From assembly GCF_002104995.1 (NCBI RefSeq), contig NW_024468407.1, positions 1 through 23,888 on the forward strand: DNA of 23,888 nt. The letters are read 5' to 3'. This stretch comes from Linderina pennispora. Lineage: Eukaryota; Kickxellomycota; Kickxellomycetes; Kickxellales; Kickxellaceae. Position 1 is the stretch's first letter; each line of letters starts with the position of its first letter. Positions 8,796 through 16,435 of this stretch are shown piece after piece. The position numbers were made by a program, and so were the translations under genes. Below the pieces are notes generated by a model that saw only the letters and a program-made list of their open reading frames with translations, did no database searches and had not been told where the DNA came from.

Positions 8796-8867
8796 AGCAT
8801 CATAGCGCAGAGGAAGCGCGCAGGGCTCATAACCCTGAGGTCCCAAGATCGAAACTTGGTGATGCTA
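8796..8867 (+). tRNA. tRNA-Met (anticodon CAT)
   Basis: A complete 72-nt cloverleaf without intron. The acceptor stem AGCATCA (8796-8802) pairs with TGATGCT (8860-8866), followed by discriminator A. The D stem is GCGC with GCGC (8805-8808, 8816-8819). The anticodon stem CAGGG/CCCTG (8821-8825, 8833-8837) has loop CTCATAA and anticodon CAT at 8828-8830. There is a 5-nt variable loop. The T stem CCAAG/CTTGG has loop ATCGAAA. The A1:T72-type acceptor end is not decisive; the T-loop and D-arm resemble an elongator Met tRNA more than an initiator. A run of five T at 8875-8879 serves as the Pol III terminator. Confidence 0.93.
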
Positions 8868-8874
8868 AGTACTC

Positions 8875-8879
8875 TTTTT
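8875..8879 (+). terminator. Pol III terminator of tRNA-Met
   Basis: Five consecutive T residues begin eight bases after the end of the tRNA. Confidence 0.6.
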
Positions 8880-9877
8880 GCTCTGGCGCCGAGGCCTGCG
8901 GATCGAATCCTGGCCAGTGTTTTTGTCGTTGGTTTTCTTTTTCTCTTTCTGTTTCGTTTAGCCTGGGCTGGAGCAGCCACTACAAGCGGGACCAGGCTGT
9001 TTATTCTTCCGCCTGGCTCCTTTTCAGCTGCGCGCATTGTTGCCAGGACGCAGTGGCGGCGCCATCTTTCTTTTTCTGTTTCGCAAGGACCAGTGGCGGA
9101 TAATGCAATAGCAGTCTGCGTTTGTCTGGAAAATGGCCGCAACCTGTGCTCTACTACTACAGTTGCTGCTGCTGCTGTTGTCACCGCTGCTGTCGCTGTT
9201 GCTGCTCCTACCTGTGCGTGAATCCAGCCCAAGCCCAAGCACAATGCCATCAAGGAAAATCGGACACTTATTATAAGGCAAGAGGGGGACCTGCTGTTTG
9301 CAATGCTGTTTTGTTGGAGCGACTGCTTTTGGCGTGCGGTGCTGGGAGTGCAGAAAGCAAACGTGGTCTCAATTGTGCATTCAGTGACGACATGCGGTCC
9401 AGATGACCCAGCGGGAATACGAGAGAGGCGTGAAAATAAGCGCTCCAGGTCTAATATGCAGACCAAGGGGCCTTTTGATATCTTTGTCATATGGATATGT
9501 ACATGTGTGTACAAGTGGCAAAAATGCACATGTATGCTTCACATTTGAAATTTGCAATCAGCCTACTGGACTGCCTGCAACGCATGTATTTTCACGCTTG
9601 GCACCTGCCTACGACTTTTTATGCGTCTATACCTGTGAAGTAGACATACTGAATCAACCACATATTGTTTAGCAACGCAGTATCTCTCTCATTGAAAATC
9701 GGATTTCAGGGAGGGATTGCAGGCATTATTTTGCCTACTACAAATAGTCCCTAAATTTCCAGTACACGTTTGTCTCTATCGATTTTGCTTCTAGTTCTAT
9801 GCTTCACAAGATATGTTTCCATGTCTCCTTTTGAACCACCTGCCTCTTACTACAGGAGAGCACTGTCCTGGAATTGG

Positions 9878-9884
9878 ATAAATA
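9878..9884 (+). promoter_or_regulatory. TATA-like box of the small secreted protein gene
   Basis: ATAAATA about 117 bp before the ATG at 10001, the spacing seen for other genes here. Confidence 0.4.
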
Positions 9885-10000
9885 GCTGAAGACTCCGACA
9901 GTCCAGCAGGTGCTTCAATATCACTTCGTTACAACTCCAATTCAATTAATTTTCTCCATTCGCTGGACCGAACCCACCTAGTTCAACCAACAAATCTATA

Positions 10001-10189
10001 ATGCGCTTCTTCCTCGTTGCTACCATCTTCGCTGCCGTTGTTGCCGCTGCCCCTGCTCCTGCTCCTGTTGAGCACGTCCCGTATGACGGCACTCTCGGCG
10101 GTGTTGTTAAGACGTTATCTGGCCTTACTGAGGCAGTAGGTGTGCTGGTCAACCAGCTGACTAACGACCTCGGCCAGGGGCCAAAATAA
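10001..10189 (+). CDS. Small secreted protein, 62 residues
   Basis: No family recognised. The N-terminus MRFFLVATIFAAVVAAA is a strong signal peptide with probable cleavage before or within APAPAPVEH. The mature part is only about 40 residues, without cysteines. It has an amphipathic stretch (GGVVKTLSGLTEAVGVLVNQL) with hydrophobic residues at helical spacing. The ATG follows CTATA, has a TATA-like box 117 bp upstream, and the stop is followed by AATAAA-type sequence (CAAAATAAATAATC). A role as a secreted surface-active peptide or effector is possible but is only inference from size, signal peptide and composition. Its neighbour to the right, a secreted phosphatase, converges on it with about 120 bp between stops. 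Confidence 0.65.
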   Translation: MRFFLVATIFAAVVAAAPAPAPVEHVPYDGTLGGVVKTLSGLTEAVGVLVNQLTNDLGQGPK

Positions 10190-10308
10190 ATAATCGCGTT
10201 TTCTGCTACGTTCATTTGTTATAAAGCAAATAACCACTCAATACAACCTTCAAAAGAGCGCATGCCTATGAGCAATAGTGTTATTAATTTATAAAAGTTA
10301 CTAGGTGT

Positions 10309-11877
10309 TTAATGGTAGTGAGCACGGGCCGGGTGGTACGAGTCCACCCGCTCGTGGTAGCTGTTTCCGCTGAGGCTACGGCGGGTAAGCAAAGTGGTCT
10401 CCTCACGCGTCCACGAGAAGCCAGGCTGCACAGTGGTCTCGTTGGCCAGACGCTTGGTGACCGAGTCCAGCTCAAGGCGCAGGAAGTCGCGCAGGAACTC
10501 GCCGACCTGGGTGTTCTCGTTGTTACCACGCAGCTTCTCAGTGCCCTTGCCGTAGGCATACAGACCGACATCCACACCAGTATGGCCACCAGTAGTCCAA
10601 CCAAGACGGGCATACTTGGAAACAACATGACCGACGCTGTGCTTGCAGTCTGTCGAGCCACTGGCAACGCCATCGACGATGCTCTTGACATCCGAGTCAG
10701 TGACATTGGCAAGACCCAGGTACTGAGGAATCACGGTTGTGCGGACAAACTCACTGCGCTTGTCAGCCGGAAGCTTAGTAATCTCGGGGCAGATGACCTC
10801 GGTAGACTTCTTCACCGGCTGCAGGAACTTGGGGAACCAAGAGTAGTCTGGGTTGATACCAACGGTCAAACCACCGGTCTCGTGGTCCGAAGTGGCCACC
10901 ATGGAGGTGTCGGGGTGAGCATCAATGAACTTGCGCACAGCAGTGATGGTCTCCCAGTACTGGACGATATCACGGAGGTGAGCAGCCGGGTCGTTGTCGT
11001 GGCCAGCCATGTCGATGCGCGCAGCCTCGATCATGATGAAGAAGCCCTTCTTGGAGTTCTCGGTGTTCTTGTGCAGGATGTTCAGAGCCTTGGTGGCCAT
11101 CTCGGCAAGCGAAGGCTCCTTGGCCGCATCACGGTCGATCTCGTACGACATGTGGCCGGAAGTGAACAGACCAAGCAGCGGGAGCTTGGCAGAGGTCTTC
11201 AGCGCATCGAACGAGGCGCGGTCGGAGAAGGTCGAGTATCCGTTGGTCTGAGCCAGCTTCCAAGCATCGAGAGTGTCGGTACGGCACGAGCCCTTGGTGG
11301 TGTTAGGCTGGAAGAAGCACAGACCACCGCCGAGCAGCAGGTCAACCTTGTTTCCGAGGACGTTGTCTCCGATCTCGTGCTGAGCAATAAGACCCTCCAT
11401 GTCGCGGTCAACGACATGAGCAGCGAACGAAGCCGGCGTGGCGTGGGTGATGCGTGCTGTAGAAACAAGACCAGTCTTGTAGCCCTGGAGCTTGGCAGCC
11501 TCCAGGACAGTGCCGCAAGGCTTCTCATCGTCAGTGACGCCGATAGCACCGTTATACGACTTCTTGCCGCAAGCAAAGACGGTTGCTCCAGCAGCAGAAT
11601 CAGTAACCAGAGAGCTTGTAGATTTTGTGCGCGACGTGCCAACAAGGATCTCATCGAGGCTGGACAGCCACTCGTATGGCCTGCGGTCGATCTGCTGCAC
11701 ATAGCCGCGAGCCATGGCCTCAGAGGCAATGCCGAAGCCGTCGGAGACGATCATGATGAGGTTCTTGTTAGCAGGACCCTTGTCATTGCAGGCCTTGTTG
11801 CTCGAGTAGTCGCTGGCGGGCATGGCAGACACGGCAGCGATGGCCAGGGAGAAGGCAGAGAGGATTGAGATCTTCAT
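10309..11877 (-). CDS. Secreted alkaline phosphatase, tandem copy 1
   Basis: Metal-dependent phosphomonoesterase of the alkaline phosphatase family (PHO8/PhoA type), 522 residues, intact. Visible residues: Asp46 in IVSDGFG (metal), Ser94 in TDSAAGAT (the nucleophile), His145/Thr147 in HATP, Glu284, Asp289 and His293 in MIEAARIDMAGHDND, Asp331/His332 in SDHETGGL and His432 in GGHTGVDV. Position 290 is Met where many eukaryotic members have His. Unlike vacuolar yeast Pho8, which has an uncleaved N-terminal anchor, this protein begins with a cleavable-looking signal peptide (KISILSAFSLAIAAVSA). It has N-glycosylation sequons (NTT, NVT, NET), so secretion or wall location is likely. The ATG at 11877 was chosen over one ten codons upstream because copy 2 starts with the same MKIS. 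The C-terminus is His-rich. It is paralogous to the gene at 13369-14964 at a constant offset of 3060 bp. Confidence 0.94.
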   Translation of the reverse strand: MKISILSAFSLAIAAVSAMPASDYSSNKACNDKGPANKNLIMIVSDGFGIASEAMARGYVQQIDRRPYEWLSSLDEILVGTSRTKSTSSLVTDSAAGATVFACGKKSYNGAIGVTDDEKPCGTVLEAAKLQGYKTGLVSTARITHATPASFAAHVVDRDMEGLIAQHEIGDNVLGNKVDLLLGGGLCFFQPNTTKGSCRTDTLDAWKLAQTNGYSTFSDRASFDALKTSAKLPLLGLFTSGHMSYEIDRDAAKEPSLAEMATKALNILHKNTENSKKGFFIMIEAARIDMAGHDNDPAAHLRDIVQYWETITAVRKFIDAHPDTSMVATSDHETGGLTVGINPDYSWFPKFLQPVKKSTEVICPEITKLPADKRSEFVRTTVIPQYLGLANVTDSDVKSIVDGVASGSTDCKHSVGHVVSKYARLGWTTGGHTGVDVGLYAYGKGTEKLRGNNENTQVGEFLRDFLRLELDSVTKRLANETTVQPGFSWTREETTLLTRRSLSGNSYHERVDSYHPARAHYH

Positions 11878-12020
11878 GACGAGTAGTGAAATAGCTGGAT
11901 CACGCAATTAAAAATATTATAGTAGATAGCTAGTGTAGTGAATAGATAGCTAAAGGCAGGCGCTTCAGGATTGAGAATACTCGGCTTGGAAAATGAAGGG
12001 AGGGCGCTCTGACCGCGGGT

Positions 12021-12027
12021 ATTTATA
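12021..12027 (-). promoter_or_regulatory. TATA box of phosphatase copy 1
   Basis: TATAAAT on the minus strand, about 145 bp before the ATG at 11877. Confidence 0.55.
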
Positions 12028-12261
12028 TCCGATTCACCGGCAACGAGGCACGGTCCTGGGGAGGGGTTTCCTGCCAATTGCTATGGCACCGCCGGGTCAG
12101 CACGGACACTGCTGCTCATCCACTCTCCCTACCTGCCCTTTCTTCTTACGCCGCACCCAACCGCAGATGCTTGCATACAGCAGAGATCATCCAGTGCATG
12201 TGCATCTGGTGGTCGGGCGTACGAAAAATCCTAGCTGACAGCAACCTCAGCTATTGTTTCC

Positions 12262-12267
12262 CACGTG
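12262..12267. promoter_or_regulatory. CACGTG box upstream of phosphatase copy 1
   Basis: CACGTG, the core site of Pho4/NUC-1-type bHLH activators of the phosphate-starvation response, about 385 bp before the ATG. The context TTTCCCACGTG recurs in the copy 2 promoter as TTTCCCACACGTG. Confidence 0.45.
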
Positions 12268-13368
12268 CAATAAACAAATAGGAAAAAGGGGACGAGGTAT
12301 AGTCGGACAGAGCGCACAAAAAGGAAATGCCGGAAAGCTTCTATGCAGAAAGATCCAGCCTCCCATGAAAGGAAAGCTGCAAAGGGAGATGTTGTGCTGG
12401 ATCTGAAGGGTGCAGCAACCGGATGGTGGGCAGACGAGCAGTACAAGCAGGTAGTGGGTGGGCTTGAGCAGCGTTGGCAAACTGTTGCGCATGTGATGTC
12501 CGTCGTCAGTCAACCTGGGGATTGCTGGTCAATCTTTTGCATCTACTACATAGGACATCGATTGTGTGGGCGGGCCTGCATGCGTGGGAGCACGTCAGCT
12601 GTGCAGCGTGCGTCGGGTACGCGCGATTTAGCGAAAGCCCGGCGTAAATCTGCTGTAGAAGAGCGGTACCCGTCTTCAGACGCGGTGATGGTAATGATTA
12701 CTTAAACGGTCTCTATAGCTGTGAGACCAAATCAAGGGGCTATGGTTCTGTCGATCCAAATCTGCAATTGCTGAATCAGGATCGCGAAGTGCCAGATACT
12801 AATTCCCTGTTGGCAGCGGTGAAGCTCGGGCTCTAGATTCAACATCTAAGCTGCGAACCCAGCTTTGTTCACCAACAAACTACATTATTTAGATACTGAA
12901 TGTCACCGATTAATTGCAGCCAAGGAAGCAGCAGCAGCCACCTCTGTATCACATATTGATTTTTATCAAGGAGTAGCGTCATAATGTGGGCTTGTTCAGT
13001 GTAGATATATATGATTCTATGAATGTATTGGATTTCAACAGAGATACGTGCTATTCCATATATTACATTCAAGAGATGTGCAACTATTACTCCAAACGTA
13101 ATATAGAAGGGTCCATGCTTTGGTAATCTGTATGTGTACGTGGGAACGGCAGTTCGGGGTACTATATTTAGAAATTAATACAAAACCAAACTCGTGCCAA
13201 CTTCAGGTATTCCACATAGAATTCGAGCCATGCAGGATGTCAAGCGCTCTTCCCATTCCAAGAAACAGGCTCACAGCATCTGACAAGCACCACGAGTATA
13301 TACAGCAAGATTCTGTGTGCACTGAGGTGAAGAGTGTATTGAATTGCACTGATCAGGAAATTGCTTTT

Positions 13369-14964
13369 CTAGTGGAAGTGAGCACGGGCCGGGTGGTACG
13401 AGTCCACCTGCTCGTGGTAGCTGTTTCCGCTGGCATCGCGGCGAGTGAGCAGGGTGGTCGGGGCGCGCGACCACGAGAAGCCAGGCTGCACAGTGGTCTC
13501 GTTGGCCAGACGCTTGGTGACCGAGTCCAGCTCAAGGCGCAGGAAGTCGCGCAGGAACTCGCCGACCTGGGTGTTCTCGTTGTTACCATGGAGCTTCTCA
13601 GTGCCCTTGCCGTAGGCATACAGACCGACATCCACACCAGTATGGCCACCAGTAGTCCAGCCAATGTGGGCATGCTTGGAAACAACATGACCAACGCTGT
13701 GCTTGCAGTCTGTCGAGCCACTGGCAACGCCATCGACGATGCTCTTGACATCCGAGTCGGTGACATTGGCAAGACCCAGGTACTGAGGAATCACGGTTGT
13801 GCGGACAAACTCACTGCGCTTGTCAGCTGGGATCTTCTTGATCTCGGGGCAGATGACCTCGGTGGACTTCTTCACCGGCTGCAGGAACTTGGGGTAGAAG
13901 ACGTAGTCAGGGTCGATAGCCAGAGTCAGACCGCCAGTCTCGTGGTCCGAAGTGGCCACCATGGAGGTGTCGGGGTGAGCATCAATGAACTTGCGCACAG
14001 CAGTGATGGTCTCCCAGTACTGGAGAATGTCACGGAGGTGAGCAGCCGGGTCGTTGTCGTGGCCAGCCATGTCGATGCGCGCAGCCTCGATCATGATGAA
14101 GAAGCCCTTCTTGGAGTTCTCGGTGTTCTTGTGCAGGATGTTCAGAGCCTTGGTGGCCATCTCGGCAAGCGAAGGCTCCTTGGCCGCATCACGGTCGATC
14201 TCGTACGACATGTGGCCGGAAGTGAACAGACCAAGCAGCGGGAGCTTGGCAGAGGTCTTCAGCGCATCGAACGAGGCGCGGTCGGAGAAGGTCGAGTATC
14301 CGTTGGTCTGGGCCAGCTTCCAGGCATCGAGAGTGTCGGTACGGCACGAACCCTTGGTGGTGTTAGGCTGGAAGAAGCACAGACCACCGCCGAGCAGCAG
14401 GTCAACCTTGTTTCCGAGGACGTTGTCTCCGATCTCGTGCTGAGCGATAAGACCCTCCATATCGCGGTCAACGACATGAGCGGCGAACGAAGCCGGCGTG
14501 GCGTGGGTGATACGCGAGGTAGTGACCAGACCAGTCTTGTAGCCCTGGAGCTTGGCAGCCTCCAGGACAGTGCCGCAAGGCTTCTCATCGTCAGTGACGC
14601 CGATAGCACCGTTATACGACTTCTTGCCGCAGGAGAAGGCGGTGGCGCCGGCAGCCGAATCGGTGACCAGCGAGTCAGACGCCTTGGTGCGCGATGTGCC
14701 AACAAGGATCTCATCGAGGTTCGACAGCCACTGGTAGGGCTTGCGGTCGATCTGCTGCACGTATGTGCGAGCCAGGGTCTCGGAGGCCACGCCGAAGCCG
14801 TCGGAGACGATCATGATGAGGTTCTTGTTGGCAGGCTTCTTGCCGTTGCCATTGCCGTTGCCATTGCCGTTGCCATCACAGTCGCCGTTCGAGTAGTTGT
14901 TGGCGGGCATGGCAGACACAGCGGCAATGGCCAGGGAGAGGATGGAGACAACAGAGATCTTCAT
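13369..14964 (-). CDS. Secreted alkaline phosphatase, tandem copy 2
   Basis: Paralogue of the gene at 10309-11877, 531 residues, intact, same strand, head to tail. All metal and catalytic residues are conserved (IVSDGFG, TDSAAGAT, HATP, IEAARIDMAGHDND, SDHETGGL, GGHTGVDV). The signal peptide differs slightly (KISVVSILSLAIAAVSA). The main length difference is a Gly-Asn dipeptide run (GNGNGNGNGNGNGK) just after the signal peptide, which adds nine residues. The coding sequences align without other indels, and identity is patchy. It is perfect over 14030-14310 and much lower around 13420-13450, 13880-13930 and 14640-14760, consistent with gene conversion after duplication. It too ends in a His-rich tail (SYHPARAHFH). 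Upstream are a TATA box and two CACGTG boxes, so phosphate-regulated expression is likely (inference). Confidence 0.94.
   Translation of the reverse strand: MKISVVSILSLAIAAVSAMPANNYSNGDCDGNGNGNGNGNGKKPANKNLIMIVSDGFGVASETLARTYVQQIDRKPYQWLSNLDEILVGTSRTKASDSLVTDSAAGATAFSCGKKSYNGAIGVTDDEKPCGTVLEAAKLQGYKTGLVTTSRITHATPASFAAHVVDRDMEGLIAQHEIGDNVLGNKVDLLLGGGLCFFQPNTTKGSCRTDTLDAWKLAQTNGYSTFSDRASFDALKTSAKLPLLGLFTSGHMSYEIDRDAAKEPSLAEMATKALNILHKNTENSKKGFFIMIEAARIDMAGHDNDPAAHLRDILQYWETITAVRKFIDAHPDTSMVATSDHETGGLTLAIDPDYVFYPKFLQPVKKSTEVICPEIKKIPADKRSEFVRTTVIPQYLGLANVTDSDVKSIVDGVASGSTDCKHSVGHVVSKHAHIGWTTGGHTGVDVGLYAYGKGTEKLHGNNENTQVGEFLRDFLRLELDSVTKRLANETTVQPGFSWSRAPTTLLTRRDASGNSYHEQVDSYHPARAHFH
14841..14876 (-). 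repeat. Hexanucleotide repeat encoding Gly-Asn run
   Basis: Three copies of the 12-mer TGCCGTTGCCAT (six hexamers) encode the GNGN run of phosphatase copy 2. It is absent from copy 1 and accounts for the length difference between the paralogues. Repeat slippage is the probable origin. Confidence 0.85.
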
Positions 14965-15064
14965 GATGATATGTGTATTAATTAGTTAAGGATAGAAAGG
15001 CGAGGGAAGGGTATCTGAGGATAAGAAGCTTACATGCAAGACAATTGAGAGGTGGCACAGACGT

Positions 15065-15073
15065 ATTTATATA
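15065..15073 (-). promoter_or_regulatory. TATA box of phosphatase copy 2
   Basis: TATATAAAT on the minus strand, about 100 bp before the ATG at 14964. Confidence 0.55.
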
Positions 15074-15253
15074 GGCAACGTTGGCAGCAAAAAAAGTAGG
15101 GCCTCCCCCAGGACGCAATGCTTGTTTTCTTTTTCTTGCAATCACGGACGTGGTAGTGGTTCATGCATCAGGCAGACGGGATTTTACAAGGGTGATCTTG
15201 GTCGTTTGGATGGGAGGGCGAGGTATAAGCCATAGAGTAGCAATAGTTTCCCA

Positions 15254-15259
15254 CACGTG
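15254..15259. promoter_or_regulatory. CACGTG box upstream of phosphatase copy 2 (proximal)
   Basis: CACGTG about 290 bp before the ATG, in the context TTTCCCACACGTGTG, matching the box of copy 1. Confidence 0.45.
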
Positions 15260-15388
15260 TGTCAAGGCAACTAGAAAACAGGCTAGGGGTTAGCCGGACT
15301 GAGCCGGCACAAAACCTGGATCAGAAAAAAACAGTGTGCATATCGACATGGCTAGAAACACCAGACGAGCAGGATGTGGGCTTGCTGG

Positions 15389-15394
15389 CACGTG
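15389..15394. promoter_or_regulatory. CACGTG box upstream of phosphatase copy 2 (distal)
   Basis: Second CACGTG, about 425 bp before the ATG (context GGCACGTGTAGG). Confidence 0.35.
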
Positions 15395-15623
15395 TAGGCC
15401 AGGTGTAGCTGGAAATGAAGCCCCTGGGCAAAGGGCAGAAGTTGGGGAGGGAAGAGGAGCAAGGTGTCGATCACATATTTTCCACATAATCTGCATATGT
15501 GCCCAGTTTGCAAAAGGAACTGAGTACGGTCCCGCCAATGACCAGCAGAGTTAGGCGAATGTGGGCAAGTGTGTGTGTTTGTGCGACATGGGCAAGGAGA
15601 GATGGGATTGGCGAGGCACGGTT

Positions 15624-15937
15624 TCAGAACAGCTTGCGTCTGTCGAAGCGCTGATATGTGGAGTCAACGATAGGCATGCGGCCAGTGGTGGCAGGGTGAT
15701 GATTCCCAGACGCTCCAGGACGACCATTCGACCATCCGGGCCTGCTGGCGCTGGAATGCGATTTGCTCGGGACCGGCCAGGGCCGGCACAGCCAAGATAG
15801 CAGAGAGAAGGGGTAGGATCCAGAACATGGCACAGGTTGAGAGTGCAGGGCTGCAGGAGGGAGAGAAGGCACAGCCACAGCAGTGATCTCCAGGAGAGGC
15901 AAGGGCTATAGGACATGGAGCCGTTTGGCGCAGCCAT
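15624..15937 (-). CDS. Possible small membrane or secreted protein, frame interrupted (doubtful)
   Basis: No family recognised. An ATG at 15937 in a good context (AAAACAATGGCT) opens MAAPNGSMSYSPCLSWRSLL and a hydrophobic stretch (LWLCLLSLLQPC). A second frame holds another hydrophobic, signal-like stretch (ILPLLSAILAVPALAGPEQ). A third frame ends in a natural-looking tail (RMPIVDSTYQRFDRRKLF) before a TGA at 15624. Passing from the first to the second to the third frame would need two jumps, both of +1 sign, as in other interrupted genes here, giving about 103 residues. I could not place the jump sites and there is no conserved motif to anchor them. Introns or chance are real alternatives. 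It would share a ~200-bp divergent promoter with ISD11. Confidence 0.25.
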
Positions 15938-16141
15938 TGTTTTCCTTGTCGAGCCGTGATCGAGCCAGCTGGGGAGAAAATGGCCACGGAAACCGCTGAT
16001 CCACTCAGCAGAGCGAATATTCGCGTCAGCACAGGCAAAAAAAAAAGAGCGCTATCACGGGGCAAGTTCCACTTTGTGAGGTTTTCGCTTGTTCATTCCA
16101 AGAGCGCATTTTTCTACCGAAATTCAAGGAGGGAAACAGCC

Positions 16142-16435
16142 ATGACAGTGACACGTTCGCAGGTGCTAAAGCTCTACCGCTCGTCGTTGCAGGCAGCGCA
16201 GCAGTTCGAGACATACAACTTCCGCAAGTACTTTTACCGGCGTACGCGCGATCGGTTCCGCGCCAGCAGCACTTTGACGGAGGAGCCGGCGATTGCGCAG
16301 GCGGTGGCAGAGGCGCGGCAGGAGCTGACAGTGATGCAGAGGCAGGGTCTGGTCAACAAGATGTTCTCGCACAACCGCGTGGTGATCGAGTCGGACCCAA
16401 AGTATGCGTCGGGAACCCGGCGGTTTGCAGACTAG
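16142..16435 (+). CDS. ISD11: ISD11 (LYRM4), LYR-motif subunit of the Fe-S cluster assembly complex
   Basis: Small mitochondrial LYR protein that stabilises the cysteine desulfurase Nfs1 together with acyl carrier protein and is needed for iron-sulfur cluster assembly in the matrix. The product is 97 residues, the normal size. The LYR triplet is at residues 11-13 in QVLKLYRSSL, followed by the arrangement typical of Isd11 (FETYNFRKYFYRRTRDRFR), then QAVAEARQELTVMQRQGLVNK and a short tail. The start at ATG 16142 (context CAGCCATGAC) gives the usual Isd11 N-terminus with the LYR about ten residues in. The longer in-frame reading from upstream has no family support. The frame is intact and intronless. 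Its TAG stop overlaps the stop of the convergent 5-phosphatase gene within one CTAG. Confidence 0.9.
   Translation: MTVTRSQVLKLYRSSLQAAQQFETYNFRKYFYRRTRDRFRASSTLTEEPAIAQAVAEARQELTVMQRQGLVNKMFSHNRVVIESDPKYASGTRRFAD

Larger units (their letters stand above)
8462..10000. other. Long intergenic region holding one tRNA gene
   Basis: About 1.5 kb. Apart from the tRNA at 8796-8867 and the promoter of the small secreted protein (TATA-like box at 9878-9884), I find no gene. A CTG/GCT-rich low-complexity stretch (about 9160-9215) opens frames in several phases, none with protein-like content. Confidence 0.5.
11878..13368. other. Promoter of phosphatase copy 1 and spacer between the tandem copies
   Basis: The first ~450 bp resemble the promoter of copy 2: a TATA box, then TTTCCCACGTG, a GAGGTATA element and a GGAC-GAGC-GCACAAA block (about 12303-12322, compared with 15294-15314). 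The remaining ~1 kb shows no credible gene. Open frames at 12343-12705 and elsewhere lack protein-like content. Confidence 0.5.
14965..15623. other. Promoter region of phosphatase copy 2
   Basis: Holds a TATA box and two CACGTG boxes. Small open frames on both strands (for example 15290-15538) show no protein-like content. Confidence 0.5.

Noticed and set aside
8880-8930. Possible second tRNA just after tRNA-Met (GGATCGAATCC resembles a T arm)
   Set aside because: The T stem cannot be extended to five pairs and no anticodon or acceptor stem can be formed. At most a decayed fragment.
9160-9215. CTG/GCT-rich stretch as a coding repeat or microsatellite
   Set aside because: Imperfect low-complexity sequence with no gene context in any frame.
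10312-11868. 518-codon open frame on the plus strand, antisense to phosphatase copy 1
   Set aside because: It mirrors the phosphatase gene. Strong G/C third-position bias suppresses stops on the opposite strand. The content (Val/Gly/Leu/Arg-rich) has no domain.
12708-12728. GGTCTC...GAGACC hairpin as a terminator or RNA gene
   Set aside because: Six-pair stem with a nine-base loop and no other RNA signature. Expected by chance at this scale.
13120-14985. 621-codon open frame on the plus strand, antisense to phosphatase copy 2
   Set aside because: Same shadow effect as for copy 1. It is similar to the antisense frame of copy 1 only because the sense genes are paralogues.
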